Assembly: GCA_037975125.1 (NCBI GenBank)
Contig: CM075857.1
Coordinates: 47,993,172 to 48,057,171, forward strand
Length of the DNA: 64,000 nt
Source: Latrodectus hesperus
Taxonomy: Eukaryota; Arthropoda; Arachnida; Araneae; Theridiidae
Reading direction: 5' to 3'
The position numbers were made by a program, and so were the translations under genes. The notes below the pieces were generated by a model, which saw only the letters and a program-made list of their open reading frames with translations, made no database searches and was not told the origin of the DNA. Below, piece by piece: positions 1 to 17,000 of the stretch; within the stretch, counting starts at the first letter, position 1, and each line of letters opens with the position of its first letter.

Positions 1-3000
1 TAATTTTATTAGTTTAAATATAGATTACAAACTATAGAACTAGAAATGAATTTTACAAATTAAAAGTCATTGCAATGAATTATGATACCACATAGAATTT
101 AAAAAGAAATGTCCCACATAAATATTTTTACCATGATGTTAAATAGATAGAAAGCTTGCTATATTTGAGGTTAATTTTGTTTCTGATAAAAAATTATGAA
201 ATGAAATTAAAGAATACATTATGTTGAAATTAAAAATGTTAGTGCATGGGAAATGTTAATGTCTAAGTTAGAAGACTTTTCATCTTTTCAATAAAATAGC
301 ACATAAACCTCAGATTGATCAAGAGCTCATAGCTTGCTGACTGATTTTAAGTTTTCAGCGGGATTGTTGCCACCGAATGTAAATAAGATTAAGAAAACCA
401 TGAAATAAAGAGAAATAACATGTTAAAATAAAAAAAAATGTAGCGAATATATTAGCAAAATTGTTTTTGAGTGGATGAGGTTAACATTTTAGTGAAATTG
501 ATATCAATAGGCTTTTGTGATTAATGAATTGCAATTGTAATCATAGGTATTTCTAAAGTTAACTATAATATTTGTGCAACTGAATGCCAAGTAAATAAAA
601 AATATACTATTGTATGATTCAAAATCATGACCATGAAAATTGCATAGTTAAAATTTTCAAAAATATTATCTTTTAAATCCGCGAGCGAAATTATTAATTT
701 TAAATTGAAAACATTGATAAATGTATTGAAGATTAACGAAGAAAAATGTTTCTTAACTTAGCTATATTTATTTTGGATGCATGGAATCTTTAATCTTTTC
801 TGCTATTTAATATTGCCGAAGAAAAATTTCTGTGCATTTACCTTCCTCGTAACTTTCATTATATGGGTTAGTGGGTAACGTTCAGTACATTTATTGTCAT
901 CCAACTAGTAGAATTGCATTCCATTTCACTCTTTCTGACACAAAGAGTTCACTTAGAGTTCTGAGAAGAAGTTCCGAAATGGTTTACTTCCCGAGATCTT
1001 ACCCATAGAAGTCCATGAACATGGCATCTGGTGACTTGATAAGTGTATGTGAATAAGGAATAGCTTGAATTCCAATTGTATGGCTATGTGCCTTATCTAG
1101 AGGGCAAAGGTTCTTTTAGTCTCACATTTCCTAAGCGAGTATGTCTTCCTCATTCAATGTTCATCACATTCTCGTGAAAATAGATTGAATTTAACTTGCC
1201 ATTTATTTCTTCTCTTGAATTTACAAGTTTTGCAACTACCCTGTAATCGCAAAAGAGAATTTAGTAACTTCATCAGACCCACATGATTTGATTTTTTTCA
1301 TATAAAAGTGCAATGCTGGCTGAATTTTTTTTAAATTATTGCACTCTTAAGATGTGAAATAATTTTTTTAAATTCACCTTTTAGGTTTTTTATTTAATTT
1401 TATTCATTGCTCATAATAAGTACAAATATTTTGATTTGGTTAATATAGTATATTGGTTAGCTTTTTTCGCACACTATTAGAATTGTCAAAGCACCGTACA
1501 TCTTATAGAAAAAGGTTTCAATGTTTCCCTTCAGCAAATATTCAATATCTTTTATAATTATATGCATTGTTTCATCACAAAAAATTACAAAAGATGACTT
1601 TAAATAAAAACTCTAAATGTTCTATTTTCTACATTAGGAATGAGAGGAAGTGTATAAAATTATTAAAAATATTGATATGTTTGAATAAGAAAAAAATGTG
1701 TTAAATACTATTTAAAACTAGTTTTCAACGTTATTATACATACAGTGATAATGTAAGTGATTGAGAAGTAAAGTATTTATATAATTATTTTACTAGTGTA
1801 TGTAATCCTGAATGAAAATAAGGAAGTTTATGTTTCTGATTGAGCAGATTAAATTAATAAAAATATGTAAAAATAACATAGAGTGACATTTACAAGTAAA
1901 ATATGTAATATGTAATGGAGCAAAAAAGAATGAATTACTCGTAAATATTGCATTTACACAAAAAAGGGCTTTATCTAAAGTGCTTTTTTTGTGTAAATTC
2001 AACACCACGTAATCGACAACTTTGTAGTTCAATGGCGTTGAGTTTTTCATCCTCACACATTTTATTTGTTTAGCAGATTGTTTTGATTTTTTCCAAACCG
2101 ATTGACATCCATCAAAAAAATTACATAGTCCTTTACAAAATATATTTGTAGCAAGAGAAGTACAACTCGTTTGTAAAACTTCTGTCAGCTTCTAATGCTG
2201 ATGACGCTATTCATTGCTGATTTAAAAAAAAATCAGACATGTAAGAGAATGGCAATTTTTTATTTCAAAAGTTAAACAAAGCATTATAATGATTTTAATA
2301 TTAGTCTATCTGTTATAAGTGTTACTTCAACAAAGTCTACCTACTTCTAACTTTCACTGTGGCTTTGTTCTAAATGTTTTGTACAGTAAAGGCCAGAAAA
2401 CTCTTTCCAAATAATTTCATTGTGTTGCCAGTTTCAGGATGAACAAAAGAAAATTTTGAAAGTATTTCGTGTTGTATCTCTCTCTCTTAACTATTTTGTT
2501 GCTCCAAATCTATAATTGACGTTTTAAAGGAATTTCAGAATGTTTTCCATTAGGTACTCCCATCGCCACGTCATGATACTGTCAGTTTTTTATTTACTAA
2601 ATTTGATTTATGAATATGTAATACTCATGTATAGACAAAAATTAAAAAAATTACTACGCATTATTTATAACTACATATTTTATAATAACAATCATTAAAA
2701 TATTTTAAAACAGAAATTGTTTAGAAGTTTACTGAGGCTGTTTTTTCTACATTTAACAATATTATCCAATTTTCTATTTTCGGAAAACATAGACCATTTG
2801 AAAAACTATACACATTTATTAAATAGCTTTCGAATAAATTATCAAATATACAGGAAGAGAAAATTATTATTTAAAGTTAATTGATCAACAATACCATAAC
2901 TTCGTTTTCTTTATTAAAGTAATATTTTTAATATTCATGTTTCTGTTATTAATAAAAATATTTCCCTATACAAGTAAATAAATATGAATATTTCATTTTA

Positions 3001-4244
3001 CACAAATAAATGTATATTATCATGCATATTGTTAATGTTATTAAAATGTATAATAAATGTATATAATTTTAGCATTATAAAGCTCCTTTTATTTGTTAAT
3101 TCATGTATTTCCATAAACTGTTTTATTTTTCAAACTTAAATGTGTGCTATACTGGTGAAGCAAATATACATTCACGTGTAAATTTACGAGTCTATCCATA
3201 AATCTTCCTGACAAATTGCAATGCGTAACAAATTGATAAATTTACGACAGAAAGCTGTTGGCTCTCTTTCTCTCTCTTATTATAACATAACATTTTCTTT
3301 GTGATATCTAATAGCTTCTAGCATGCTAAATCTTGGGTTTACCTCACATTGGCCTCAGGACCATAAATCAGATTCCAGTGACTTGCCGTTGCACCTCATG
3401 CTGAGAAAAGTCAAGCATTAACCTGTCAACTTAGATTATTTATTACATAGCTCTTATCCACTATCTGACACAATAATGATCCTACATAAGAAGAATCCTT
3501 AACGCGGCCAAAATTTTCCTTCGAATGATGACTATGTATCTTTTACTGTATTATTTATTTAATGCGAGGTATTGCTGAGAAACTACGAAATCGTAAAAAG
3601 CACATCATAAAAGTCACATTCATAGAATTATATAACATATGGTTATGAGCTTTAGAAATTGAAATATTATTAATGCACTTTACTTAACTAAGATTTTAAA
3701 TAAAACAAAAGTTTTTCATACAAACGTTTTACCTTTAATTACTTCCGAATTCAATTAGAACTCAAATGCTATACATTTTTATGCTTTAACTACATCAGTA
3801 ATTATCAAAAAATATAATGAATTACAATGTGCTGCATTTTGTGTGCTTAAGTTGTTAAGAAAACACTTATTAAAATGAAATGAATGATGAAATTTGCTAT
3901 AAAAACACCTTGAATGAGTGTTGCAGAAATGGAAATGTTCTTAAATTAAACTTTGATATTTCCATCCCAAAGAGGTGTCTCTGAAAATTTTGTTTAAGAA
4001 ATTGAATGCAATGAAAATATCATAAATTAAATATATTTTTAACATAAATATCATGTACCAGGAAAAGAGCCACACATACATAATGCAAAACAATGGAAGT
4101 ATGCAATCAATTAGCTATTCGATGGGGTAGATTGTACACTAATAATATAATAGCTGTATTTGATAATAGCTGTATAAGATTAGTTAATGCTATTTCAATC
4201 ACAGATTAGAAATTGTTGAGTGACACTTCGAACGTGCCGTGTTG

Positions 4245-4246
<2 letters not shown>
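1..4246. other. AT-rich spacer, no gene recognised
   Basis: No coding sequence or known repeat is recognised. Open frames here are short, low-complexity and without a domain. Two patches of more mixed base composition, about 880-1200 and 3330-3500, could be very old repeats, but I cannot name them. One strong hairpin is listed separately at 1952-1998. Confidence 0.6.
1952..1998. repeat. Short-loop inverted repeat (hairpin)
   Basis: Two perfect 14-bp arms (1952-1965 and 1985-1998; one arm reads ATTTACACAAAAAA) are separated by 19 bases. It is not flanked by a duplicated target site that I can see, and it carries no transposon terminus. Confidence 0.8.

Positions 4247-4324
<78 letters not shown>
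4247..4324. repeat. (TA)n microsatellite
   Basis: An uninterrupted run of alternating T and A of about 78 bases. It ends five bases before the terminal inverted repeat of the Tc1-like element at 4330, so the element probably inserted at a TA within or at the edge of this array. Frames reading Ile-Tyr repeats through it are artefacts. Confidence 0.97.
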
Positions 4325-4328
<4 letters not shown>

Positions 4329-4329
4329 A

Positions 4330-5579
4330 CACTACTGGCCATTAAAATTGCTACAGCAAGAAGGAATGCAAATAACAGAACGATATTTATTGGACACATA
4401 CAATATAGTGTAAAGAACAAGTGATTAGATTTACAGGAAATTAGGATGCATAGGTCTTGAGAAATCAGTACCTAGAGCAGCCACCTCTGGCTGCAATAAC
4501 AGCATTTATCCGCCTAGGCATGGAGTCAAACAGAGATTGTATGGCATGTACGGGGATCTCAGTCCATGCAGCTTCAACACTATGCCACAGTTCATCGACA
4601 GTAGTGGATGGTGAGTGATGGCGTGCCAATCGCACGGCAACCATTAACCACACGTTCTCAATTGGTGACAGATCAGGAGAACGTGATCAGGAGAGTGCCG
4701 GTAATGCGAACAAAAGGTGATCGAGGCGTGTATCCAATGGCACCCCATACCATCACTCCAGCAGATGGGCCAGTATGGCGATGTCCAATGCAAGCTGGCA
4801 ATGCGCGTTCTCTACGATGCCTCCAAACACGGATGCGGCCATCATGGTCCTGTTTACAGAACCGAGATTCATCTGTAAAGATGACGTGATGCCATTCCCG
4901 CTGCCAGGTTCGTCGCTGGTCACACCATTGAAGGCGCTCCTGTCTGTGATGCAGCGTCAATGATAGCCGAAGCCATGGTCACCGTGCAGACAATCCAAGC
5001 TGCTGCAAACGTCGTTGAACTGTTTTAGCAGAAACTTGTTGCCTTGCAAATGACTCCATTTCTCGACTCAGGGTTCGTGACGTGGCTGTACGATCCCTTG
5101 TGACCATGCGGATAAGATGTCGGTCTTCTCTGCTGTTAGTGATGGGGGGTCGCTGAAATCTTGCATGACGCTCCGTATGATTGTCCTGAACCCATCGACT
5201 CCATATTCTGCTAACAGTCATGGGGTCTCGACCGACGTGAGCATCAATATTGCGGTACGATAAACCGCAATCCCGGTAGGATATAATCCTTTCTCGATCA
5301 AAGTCAGATACGTGCTGATAGGCATTTCTTCTTCTTACATGAGGACTTACAGCAACTTTCTTTGCCGAAAACAACGTTGAAACGGAAATTGAGTATGAGA
5401 AAACTGCTGTCAAATCTCTGGTTTTATACACATTCTAGATGTCGCTACTGTCGCCTGCTTTGTATGAATGCGCTGAAAATCTAATCATTTGCATATCACA
5501 GCAAGTTCTACCTGTCATGAAAATTTCACGTGTGGGGTGTGCCGCCTTCCTGGTGTAGCAATTTTAATGGCCAGTAGCA
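4330..5579 (-). mobile_element. Tc1-like DNA transposon, internally deleted
   Basis: The left end (4330-4355) reads CACTACTGGCCATTAAAATT followed by GCTACA. The right end (5554-5577) carries the same 23-base core in inverted orientation. Between them, on the minus strand, lies recognisable Tc1/mariner-superfamily transposase sequence. The left end is preceded by TA, the expected target. The right end has diverged in its last bases, so the matching TA is not clear there. At about 1.25 kb the element is shorter than an intact Tc1 (usually about 1.6 kb), because the middle of the catalytic domain is missing. It could be mobilised only in trans, if at all. Confidence 0.93.
4465..5431 (-). pseudogene. 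Tc1-like (DDE) transposase pseudogene
   Basis: Reading on the minus strand, 5431-4979 encodes the DNA-binding half: a homeodomain-like helix-turn-helix (RDCGLSYRNIDAHVGRDP) then the second helical unit ending VQRRLQQLGLSAR. A TGA at 4979-4981 interrupts the frame, which then continues at once with PWLRLSLTLHHRQERLQWC, so this is a single nonsense change, most simply CGA to TGA. The catalytic domain begins with the first Asp in IFTDESRFC (codon near 4871-4873) and GVMVWGAIGY. After RITGTL the next recognisable block is SPDLSPIENVW with the catalytic Glu, then the C-terminal end LFDSMPRRINAVIAARGG. The roughly 50-60 residues carrying the second catalytic Asp are gone. A nonfunctional remnant. 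Confidence 0.93.
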
Positions 5580-6454
5580 CACAAGTATACATATACAGAA
5601 ACACAAGTACCTTTGCATGATCACCAACACTTCTTCACGCATTTTCATGAATTTTGAGCAGTTCAATGGACTATGATATTTCTTACTGGCCAACTGTACT
5701 TTCTACACATCAAGACTAGCTCCAACTATCTTCAAAGAAGTCTTGGAGCGAATTTTTTGATTTTAACATTTCCAGTGATTACATATTTCTACAAAATGAG
5801 GAATTGAGCACATCCGGAATTCTTTACAACCTATTATTCAAAAACATTTTCACTACCACTACCATTGTTTTGGATTTCCTGATGCTTGACGGATGTAAGA
5901 TGAATCCCCGATAACAATTCATTTGATGAGTTTTCATTTACATATATTTATGTGTGTATGTGATTATATATGTTTATAAGACAAAAAAGTATAACCCCTT
6001 ACTCTCTTTTATGCTTAGAACACCTGGGTTATGTGACAGGCATATGATTCTTCAGGAAATATAAATAACTTGTTCCAAAAGATTATTATACGAATAGCCT
6101 TTTAAAGAAGTTAAATTTAGCTAGTCAGAATATTCGGAACAAATATCCCTGAATTGCTGTTCATTTGGTATCTTTGAGAGTCAATTTAAAATGGACGAAT
6201 AGAGGTGAGAAGAGTACCCAGTACTGCTCGGCTGAACGCTCATATAACAAGATTATCTGCAAACTGTTGGTAACTGTAACTTGTAATTTGAGACAATCAA
6301 ATTTTTTACTGGTCATCTTTTATACGTTCACTGTCAATACAGAATTACTGTCCTGTCCATTTATGTCAAGAGTCTGCAATAGATTATTTAGGGTGAGCAG
6401 CCTTAATTTAATGATAGAAATACCAACTCTATTTTAATTATTAACAATATTTTA
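5580..6454. other. Mixed-composition spacer, nothing recognised
   Basis: Somewhat less AT-rich than the rest of the window. An open frame at 6165-6437 (90 codons) shows no domain or motif. The 5' end of the TG...CA element (first copy) may lie in the last part of this stretch, but I cannot place it. Confidence 0.4.
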
Positions 6455-7437
6455 TTGAATATACTGACAAAAGTAAGTGAAAACTATTACATAACTCAAG
6501 ACAAGTGTAAGAAATGAGTAAATTTTTGCTTTTGGAATGGATGGGTGGTCTTGAGTAAAACTCAAGAACGTGTGTGTTTTGTAATATCTTTTATATGTAA
6601 ATTTGACCAGTCGGGATTGAGGGGGAAAAGTATCTGAACTATCCCTGAGCAGTATAGGAGGTACTATAGAACTTTAGAGAACCAATAATGTAAAGAGGAG
6701 GCGCCAAGATGAGAATTATGAAGAATTTAAAACTGCATATGAAAAAGAAGACAGAGAAAAAAGGAGTCCATGATTGAGAACTGGATCCTGATTGAGTAGA
6801 ATGAGAGTAGCTGAAAGATTTAAATTGTAAACAGAGTACAACTGTCCTATCCAGTAGGAGTCCTGTCTCGACTTTCCTGAATGGAGCTAAAGACGTCCAA
6901 CAAACAGATGAGGATAAAAGCTAAGGAATTACGAAGAAGAAACGACATAGCAAAGAAAAAAGGGAAAGCTCATGAGGAATGAGTAAGTCAAGCGAGATGC
7001 TGAGCAGTTAGCAAAGTGAGATGTTGAAATATCAGCTGATGGAAATGGAAAGCGAATATGCCGAGTAGAGGACGGGAAGTGGATGAGAAAAAAGAATCAA
7101 CGACACCGGAGAGTGGCGAAATCATTGACGATAGGAGACACCACAATACTACTTTTAAAAGGGGTGAGTCTGATCTCTCGTTCTTATTTCGTCTGGTCAA
7201 TCTTAGTTATGATATATTCTTGTGTAAACGTCACAAAAGAAATCTAAAATTAGAATTTTATCAATTATTTAATCTAGAATATTGTAAATGTAAACTTTTC
7301 TAGTTATTAATTTGCTAAAATAAATTGTTATGTTTTACTATATTTGTTTTGAATATTTGTCTCTGTTATTCAATTATTAAAAAAAAATCTGGGTTTTCCT
7401 TGGAAATTTTCTGAAACTATCGAGTTACACCACAACA
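6455..7437 (+). mobile_element. TG...CA-ended non-coding element, copy 1
   Basis: From about 6498 this stretch aligns by eye, over its whole length and in the same orientation, with 42690-43633. Shared blocks include GATGGGTGGTCTTGAG, CTCGACTTTCCTGAATGGAG and GACGATAGGAGACACCA. The 3' end, AGTTACACCACAACA at 7423-7437, matches the end defined in copy 2. An AATAAA motif lies near 7319, and a splice-donor-like GGGGTGAGTCT lies near 7160. The 5' terminus is too diverged to locate; 6455 is a soft limit. No transposase or polymerase frame is present. The best reading is a solo LTR of an LTR retrotransposon, or else a non-autonomous DNA element. Confidence 0.7.

Positions 7438-11133
<3,696 letters not shown>

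Positions 11134-11209
<76 letters not shown>
11134..11209. repeat. (TA)n microsatellite
   Basis: About 76 bases of pure alternating TA in AT-rich spacer. Confidence 0.97.
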
Positions 11210-11213
<4 letters not shown>

Positions 11214-13740
11214 CAGAAAAGAGAGAAAATGCAGTTAAGTTATGGCGAAACAATATTTTTTCTATTTATAAAGGTGGGTTTCAGCAAAAGTGTAGTGGTG
11301 CCAATTTTAAAACCGTTTTTTTATAAGCAAGTAATGCAAAAATATAATCAATTCGCAATAAAAAATATATGAGAAAAAAATTTGGGGAATAATCTCAAAA
11401 TCAGAATTTTTTAAATTGATGTCTACATTAACGCCTTAGACATTGTAGAATTATTATCGTTTTATTTTTTATTATCGTATTATTATTATTTATATAAATC
11501 GCATTAGAATAATATAAAATACCGGATGAGAGAGAGAGATGAAACAAATAATGTTTTTAAATATTAAGTGGATTCGAATAACTGGCAATCTACAGATAAA
11601 AGCTAACTGCAGTACACTACAGATAAAAGCAAATTATTTAAAAAAAAACTTAACAAAAGTAATAAAAGAAATGACTAACGATATAGTTTGTAAAAAAGAA
11701 ATCATTATCAGGGGAAGGGAGAAGTTTTCAAACTGTCATTAGTGTTTGTTCTTATCTTTATATAGTAAAGAACAGTGACAAATTCTCAAATGACTTGTCG
11801 ATTGAAAATTATGCTGTTTGTTTCACTGAAAGTTTTGTCTTCAAAAGATTGATGATATTACAAATGTATTCAGAAATTTGCAGTTTTTCTCAAAAGCTTT
11901 TAAATTAAACCTAGAAAAAATTGTATCATACGTCTAAAAAGTTATTTTTCAATCATATGACAGTATTCTTACTTGGATATAAGTTTAAGTTTGACGAAAG
12001 AGAAAACTTTAAAATTATTGATTTATTAATCATACTAAAAATTCCGTTAGACTTAAAGTACTTTTTCATTAAGAAAATTTAATGATTGGACATTATATAT
12101 AAGAAACTTTATTGTTTGGAGTAAAAATGTTTTTGCAAAGTATTTTAGTATGAAAATAACTTTGAAGCAAAGAAAGTGGAGTTTTCAGATAAATTAAGTA
12201 ATAAAATAAAACAAATATTGATATATTACGTTAATGATAAATTTCCTTTTAGAAAGAAGATCTGGTTCTGAGGAAAGTTCGTATGAGGATTATATTTTTC
12301 AAATGTTAATATTAAATAATATTATTTAAATTCGTATGTTTTTTCTATGATTAAACTAAACAGCAAAAACTAAAGGATGAAATTATAAAACTCAAAAATT
12401 CTTCCAAGAATAAGAATAAAATGTATTTGCAAAAAATAAAATAGCTTTTTCTATATGTTCAGTCACCATAATTGAAAACCTGCATTTACTCTTATTTTTA
12501 AGAAAAAATTAATGCAACAGAACATGTTTCATTCTTACATTTATTAAAAATACCAGAGATATAAAGTAATTTCTTCATCTGGAATTCCAATATTTCTCGT
12601 TTGAATCACGACAGAGATATTTAGGAAATGTCCAATCGATGATATTGTCACATCACTCGGTGGCTTCTATACCATGAAATAATCCGATTGACACAGCGTC
12701 TGGGAAAAAGGGACTAAAATAGAATCTTGGAGATGTAATAGTATTTCGCTTCAAGGAAGGTTTCTCTTTAGACGAGGACTGTGTCAGTTTGGTCTACTTT
12801 ATGTTTCTGATACGTCTAATCTTTCTTTGGGCTTCTTTGTTTTGTTAAATTGTAAAACTTCTTTAAATAGGATTTATATTTTACTTTGCTTTAACAGTTG
12901 ATAATATATTGTACCCATAGATAAAAAATTGTTTACCGTTATAAAATGCTTTAGAGGAGAACGTTTATTTATAAAATGGAAATCATTCACTAAATGCTCA
13001 GAAAAGAAAATTACGACAAAGAAATTATGTGTTTTTTATTTCGTCAAATAATAATGACAATAATAAAAATATATAAATAAAATAACTTTTCTTTTTACAT
13101 AAAAACAAGTAAACATCAATATTTCTCTACGCAATAAAAGAACACATCTCCATAAACAATTAGCGCATAATTTATATAAATGATAAAAGTTAAAAATTAT
13201 ACATATTTTCAAGATCATTTGACTTATTGAATTTTATTAAGAATGAATATTAGTGAAATATATTTTAATTTAATCATATCGAACCACAAATTTAATAATT
13301 ATATTTTTTGGTATATTCAAATATTTTGTGTAATTTCAATTTTATTATTATAATTTAATTTATTCAGTATAAAACACCCAGTTTCTCTTTTTCTAAAAAT
13401 GAAAACTAACACTTAATTCAAGTATAAGAATACCCTAATTATTTCATTTAAAGCGAGGGCTAAGCTTGTTATAATACGGTTATTGCAAATGAATGATTTG
13501 GTTTTGGGACAGTACAACGTCCGAACTGAGAAGTGCTCGTTTCCATTACAACGCAAAAGTGAGGGTGTTAACTACAGTTTTATGCTGATTATGTGCAATA
13601 TTCATGTTGCTGGGCTAAAGTCATATTCAAAATGGTGATTATATAGTAGAAAGCTTTTTATGTACTAGAATTTTCTTAGTGGAATCGATCATAAGCTTCC
13701 AAAGTACTTTCCAGCTGGCAAACAAATGCAACCGTACAAA
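11210..13740. other. AT-rich spacer with one mixed-composition patch
   Basis: No gene recognised. The patch at about 12,580-12,860 has more balanced base composition and contains GTGTCAGTTTGGTCT (from about 12,790), which resembles a segment near 31,047. It may be an old dispersed repeat. The open frame at 11539-11742 is AT-rich with no motif. Confidence 0.5.
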
Positions 13741-14030
13741 GCATTCTGCTTTGGTATCAAAACTTCAAATAAACCAGTTGTTTATGCAAAAGAACATTTT
13801 CTGGCTTATCAAGCGTTACTGAAGAAGCAGTGAACAGAATTCGACACAATTTCATACTTAGTCCCAAGAAATTAACAAACCATAGGATCCAAGAACTTTT
13901 CTTTCTATAGCCAACTGTGTGAAAAATCTTGTGGAAAGTATTACAATTTAAGCCATATCATTTGCAACTTCTGCAGACATTAAAGCTGGACGATTATGTC
14001 AAAATAAAGCTTGGTCAACAAGCTGAGTAA
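13741..14030 (+). pseudogene. Remnant of mariner/IS630-type transposase N-terminus (DUF4817-like)
   Basis: One frame running 13752-14027 reads WYQNFK, stop, TSCLCKRTFSGLSSVTEEA, VNRIRHNF, SPKKLTNHRIQEL, then FKPYHLQLLQTLKLDDY. The order and spacing match the helix-turn-helix leader of DUF4817-containing transposases: a Trp-Tyr/Phe start, a CLCKGKSPGR-like linker, a SPRKSTRRASREL-like helix, and the YKLQLVQALKPDD-like end before the DDE domain. Three in-frame stops interrupt it (one TAA, two in the TAG/TGA cluster near 13,910-13,925). No catalytic domain follows, so this is a 3'-truncated fossil. The family call rests on remembered motif patterns. Confidence 0.7.
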
Positions 14031-17000
14031 GTTGTGGAGTGTACTGAATTATCCCTTACACATATTGAGTACATATTGAATATATGGACGTCAATCTTAG
14101 ATACTTTTGTTTTATTTTCATGCATAATTTATTGTTGTTACTCAATTATCTTCTGAAATAAATGGTTAGGAAACCTAATGATTCTTTTGTAATAATCCTG
14201 CGTATTTTTCATGATGATTGACATTTTTTGCTAGCTCATTTAAGAGTTGCTTATTTTCCCACTTCATCTTTAAATTTTTCAAACCAATATACCTATAAGA
14301 CATTCATAGCAGCTTAGTTATTTTTAATTGTTATATTTTTTAATAAGATGTCATTTATATGCATTTTTAATTGATCATTCATTAATTTGTTGTTTATAAT
14401 CATATTAGTTTGTTATTGATTGTTTCTAGCGAATGTTTCGCACTGAGACACAAAGACTTCAACTTATATAAATTGATGTACACAGTGAAGCCGAGTCTTC
14501 CAAAATTAATGTGCATATGAAACAAATATACTTCAAACGTCATGCTACATATACACTCAACTTGTCTTACCATTCTGGGTGATCCCAACAATCTCATGAT
14601 TTATATTTTTGCTGCTAATATCACTGAATTGTCTGTTTTCTGCATTTTTATATTGATTTAATGCTTGTATAAGAACGAAATGCTTAGAAAGTATCTTTGC
14701 ATTTTTGGAGTAATACAGTGAGTCTGAAAAATTACCTGTGGAAAAAGGAAAATAGATGTTCTATATATCCATATTTTACAGTGTTATAAGGAATAAGACC
14801 TTAAAATAATTCAAAAATTGGGAATTTAATTAACATAAATGAAACTGTTTTGGAAACTAACAATTATTTGAGCAATTATTTTGAAATTTGTTTAAAATTG
14901 AATTAATAATCAACTATCAATAGTCTTCAGTTAATAAAATTGGTAAACACTGTTCAAGCACAATCAATGAAAAACATGAATGCAATATAGTATTTATGAG
15001 AAATAGAGCTAACAAAAGAGGATTTTTCTCAAAATAAGAATATTATAGAAACAACATGCAGCATAAATATTAATTAATTGAAAACAGCTTTCTACAAGTT
15101 GAAATTATCTATTGCTACACAATGTTTCTTTATACGAAAGAATCTTTGATTGATTGTTATGAAATGACAATTTATTTGCTTTCATACGTTTTTACTATTG
15201 TAAAAGTAAGAGTTTTATTTCAGGTTAATCATTTTTTATTTACCAGTTTATTTTTATTCAGGTTTTACATAGATGTAATAGGTTAGTTGGAGAACATGGT
15301 TCCTAGAGTGCGATATTTTTTTCTGGTGGTCAAGGGAAAACTACGCCCGACATGCATGGTATAGGCATGCTATCCTGCAAGGAGTATTTGAAAAAAATAA
15401 TATAAAATGACTTACAAAATATCAAATATAATAGAGAGCATTGTGATAAGGAGTAAAATATAGTTTAAATAAGAGATGAATCTTCCATATTATAGCTGAT
15501 GTCTAATGGTGTTGACTCATAATGATTGCTGTATTAAAGATTATGTTCACTTTGTCATGATAGATCTATGTATCAGATTTTTAACTTCTTGAACACAATT
15601 TGAGTTTATTCATTTACAATAATGTAAAATTAAGTTTATAATCATTTTCACGTACCATCATGTTTATATTTGATATTACAAATTCATTTCAACATTTTTT
15701 GCTGTTTAGAGACACATTTCTTGAAATGATTTATTTTGTAATTCTTTTAAAAAACAATTATTTCTATATTGACAAGAATGCTTATAAATATTACTTTTAG
15801 TATTAAATAAGGCTTACAACTATTTTCTTCATCACGTGTATCAGATTATTTAAAATTATTACTTTTTTTGAAGAATATTTAAACTGTTAAAATAGACCAA
15901 ACAAGAAGATAATTTGTTTTTCAGAATGTTCCAAACTCTGCTTTATAAATTTTTTTAACAATAGCATTGTATTCTTGTTACTTGATTTTGAATTGTAAAA
16001 TATTTGCTTAATCCGAATTAATAAGGTTTTTACTTTTATGAATCACTTTTTGCATTAGAATATTGTATGTTTAAGATTAATTAAGAATTTTGTTATTTTT
16101 ATTTAATTTTGTAACACAGATATAGATTTAGCTTTTAATAATATGTTAGTTAACATATCATATTTCATCGAATTATGAAAGAAAAATATTTCTTCAAAAT
16201 TGTGCTAGAAACCGTTATCGGTAGAGGACGATTTTCGTATGAATTGTGGTTAAGATATTTTTTCCTAAATTCAGCAAGAATATTTAATATTCGAATGTTA
16301 TTAATGTTGATACAGTTTAACAAAAAAAGAAATTTTCTACATGGATTGGTTAAGAAAAATTTGGAATTATTTAATAGGAATAAAAGACAAAACTCTGTGT
16401 TACAAAGTTAAGTTAAAAAATAAGTGTTCTAGTTCAATGAATGTGTACAGTAAGTATTTATCAAATTATATAGAATATTTATATGCAGTTCTATATTATT
16501 TCGATCTACCACAGAAATTTTAGGAAATAAAATTAACTATTAGAATTTTTGAATCTCGAACAAATATAACAAACATGTGTAATTATTTTTCCTCAAAAAG
16601 TAATTTTTACATATAAACATTTTATTGGAATTAAAATTTCAAACGATTATATTTGTGCTTCCAAGGTAATTTCATGTAATACAGGAATAATAATATCATA
16701 TAGTATATAGTAATATAATAATGTAATGTAAGTAATTTTCTGTGACAATTAAGTTGAAAATACTCATTTTTTATGAAATTAATCTTTTAATAAAAGAATA
16801 ATTAATAGTTTTAAGCGAAACTAATTAAACAATGGTTTGTTTTTATTAATACAACTAAAAAACAAGTATATCTTATAGAAAAATCAAACGTTTTATAAAT
16901 TTTGACAAATGTAAGATGGCTGATTATTATCACAATAAAACGTTTAATTTACAAAATTTCATATAGAATCTGTGATTCGTAAATAGAAAATGTAAATTTT

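Noticed and set aside
3330..3440. Possible tRNA-like SINE on the minus strand
   Set aside because: Composition is suggestive, but I could not find a box A and box B at tRNA spacing or a recognisable body.
14400..14597. 65-codon minus-strand frame with mixed residues
   Set aside because: No recognisable domain, and no neighbouring exon-like sequence.
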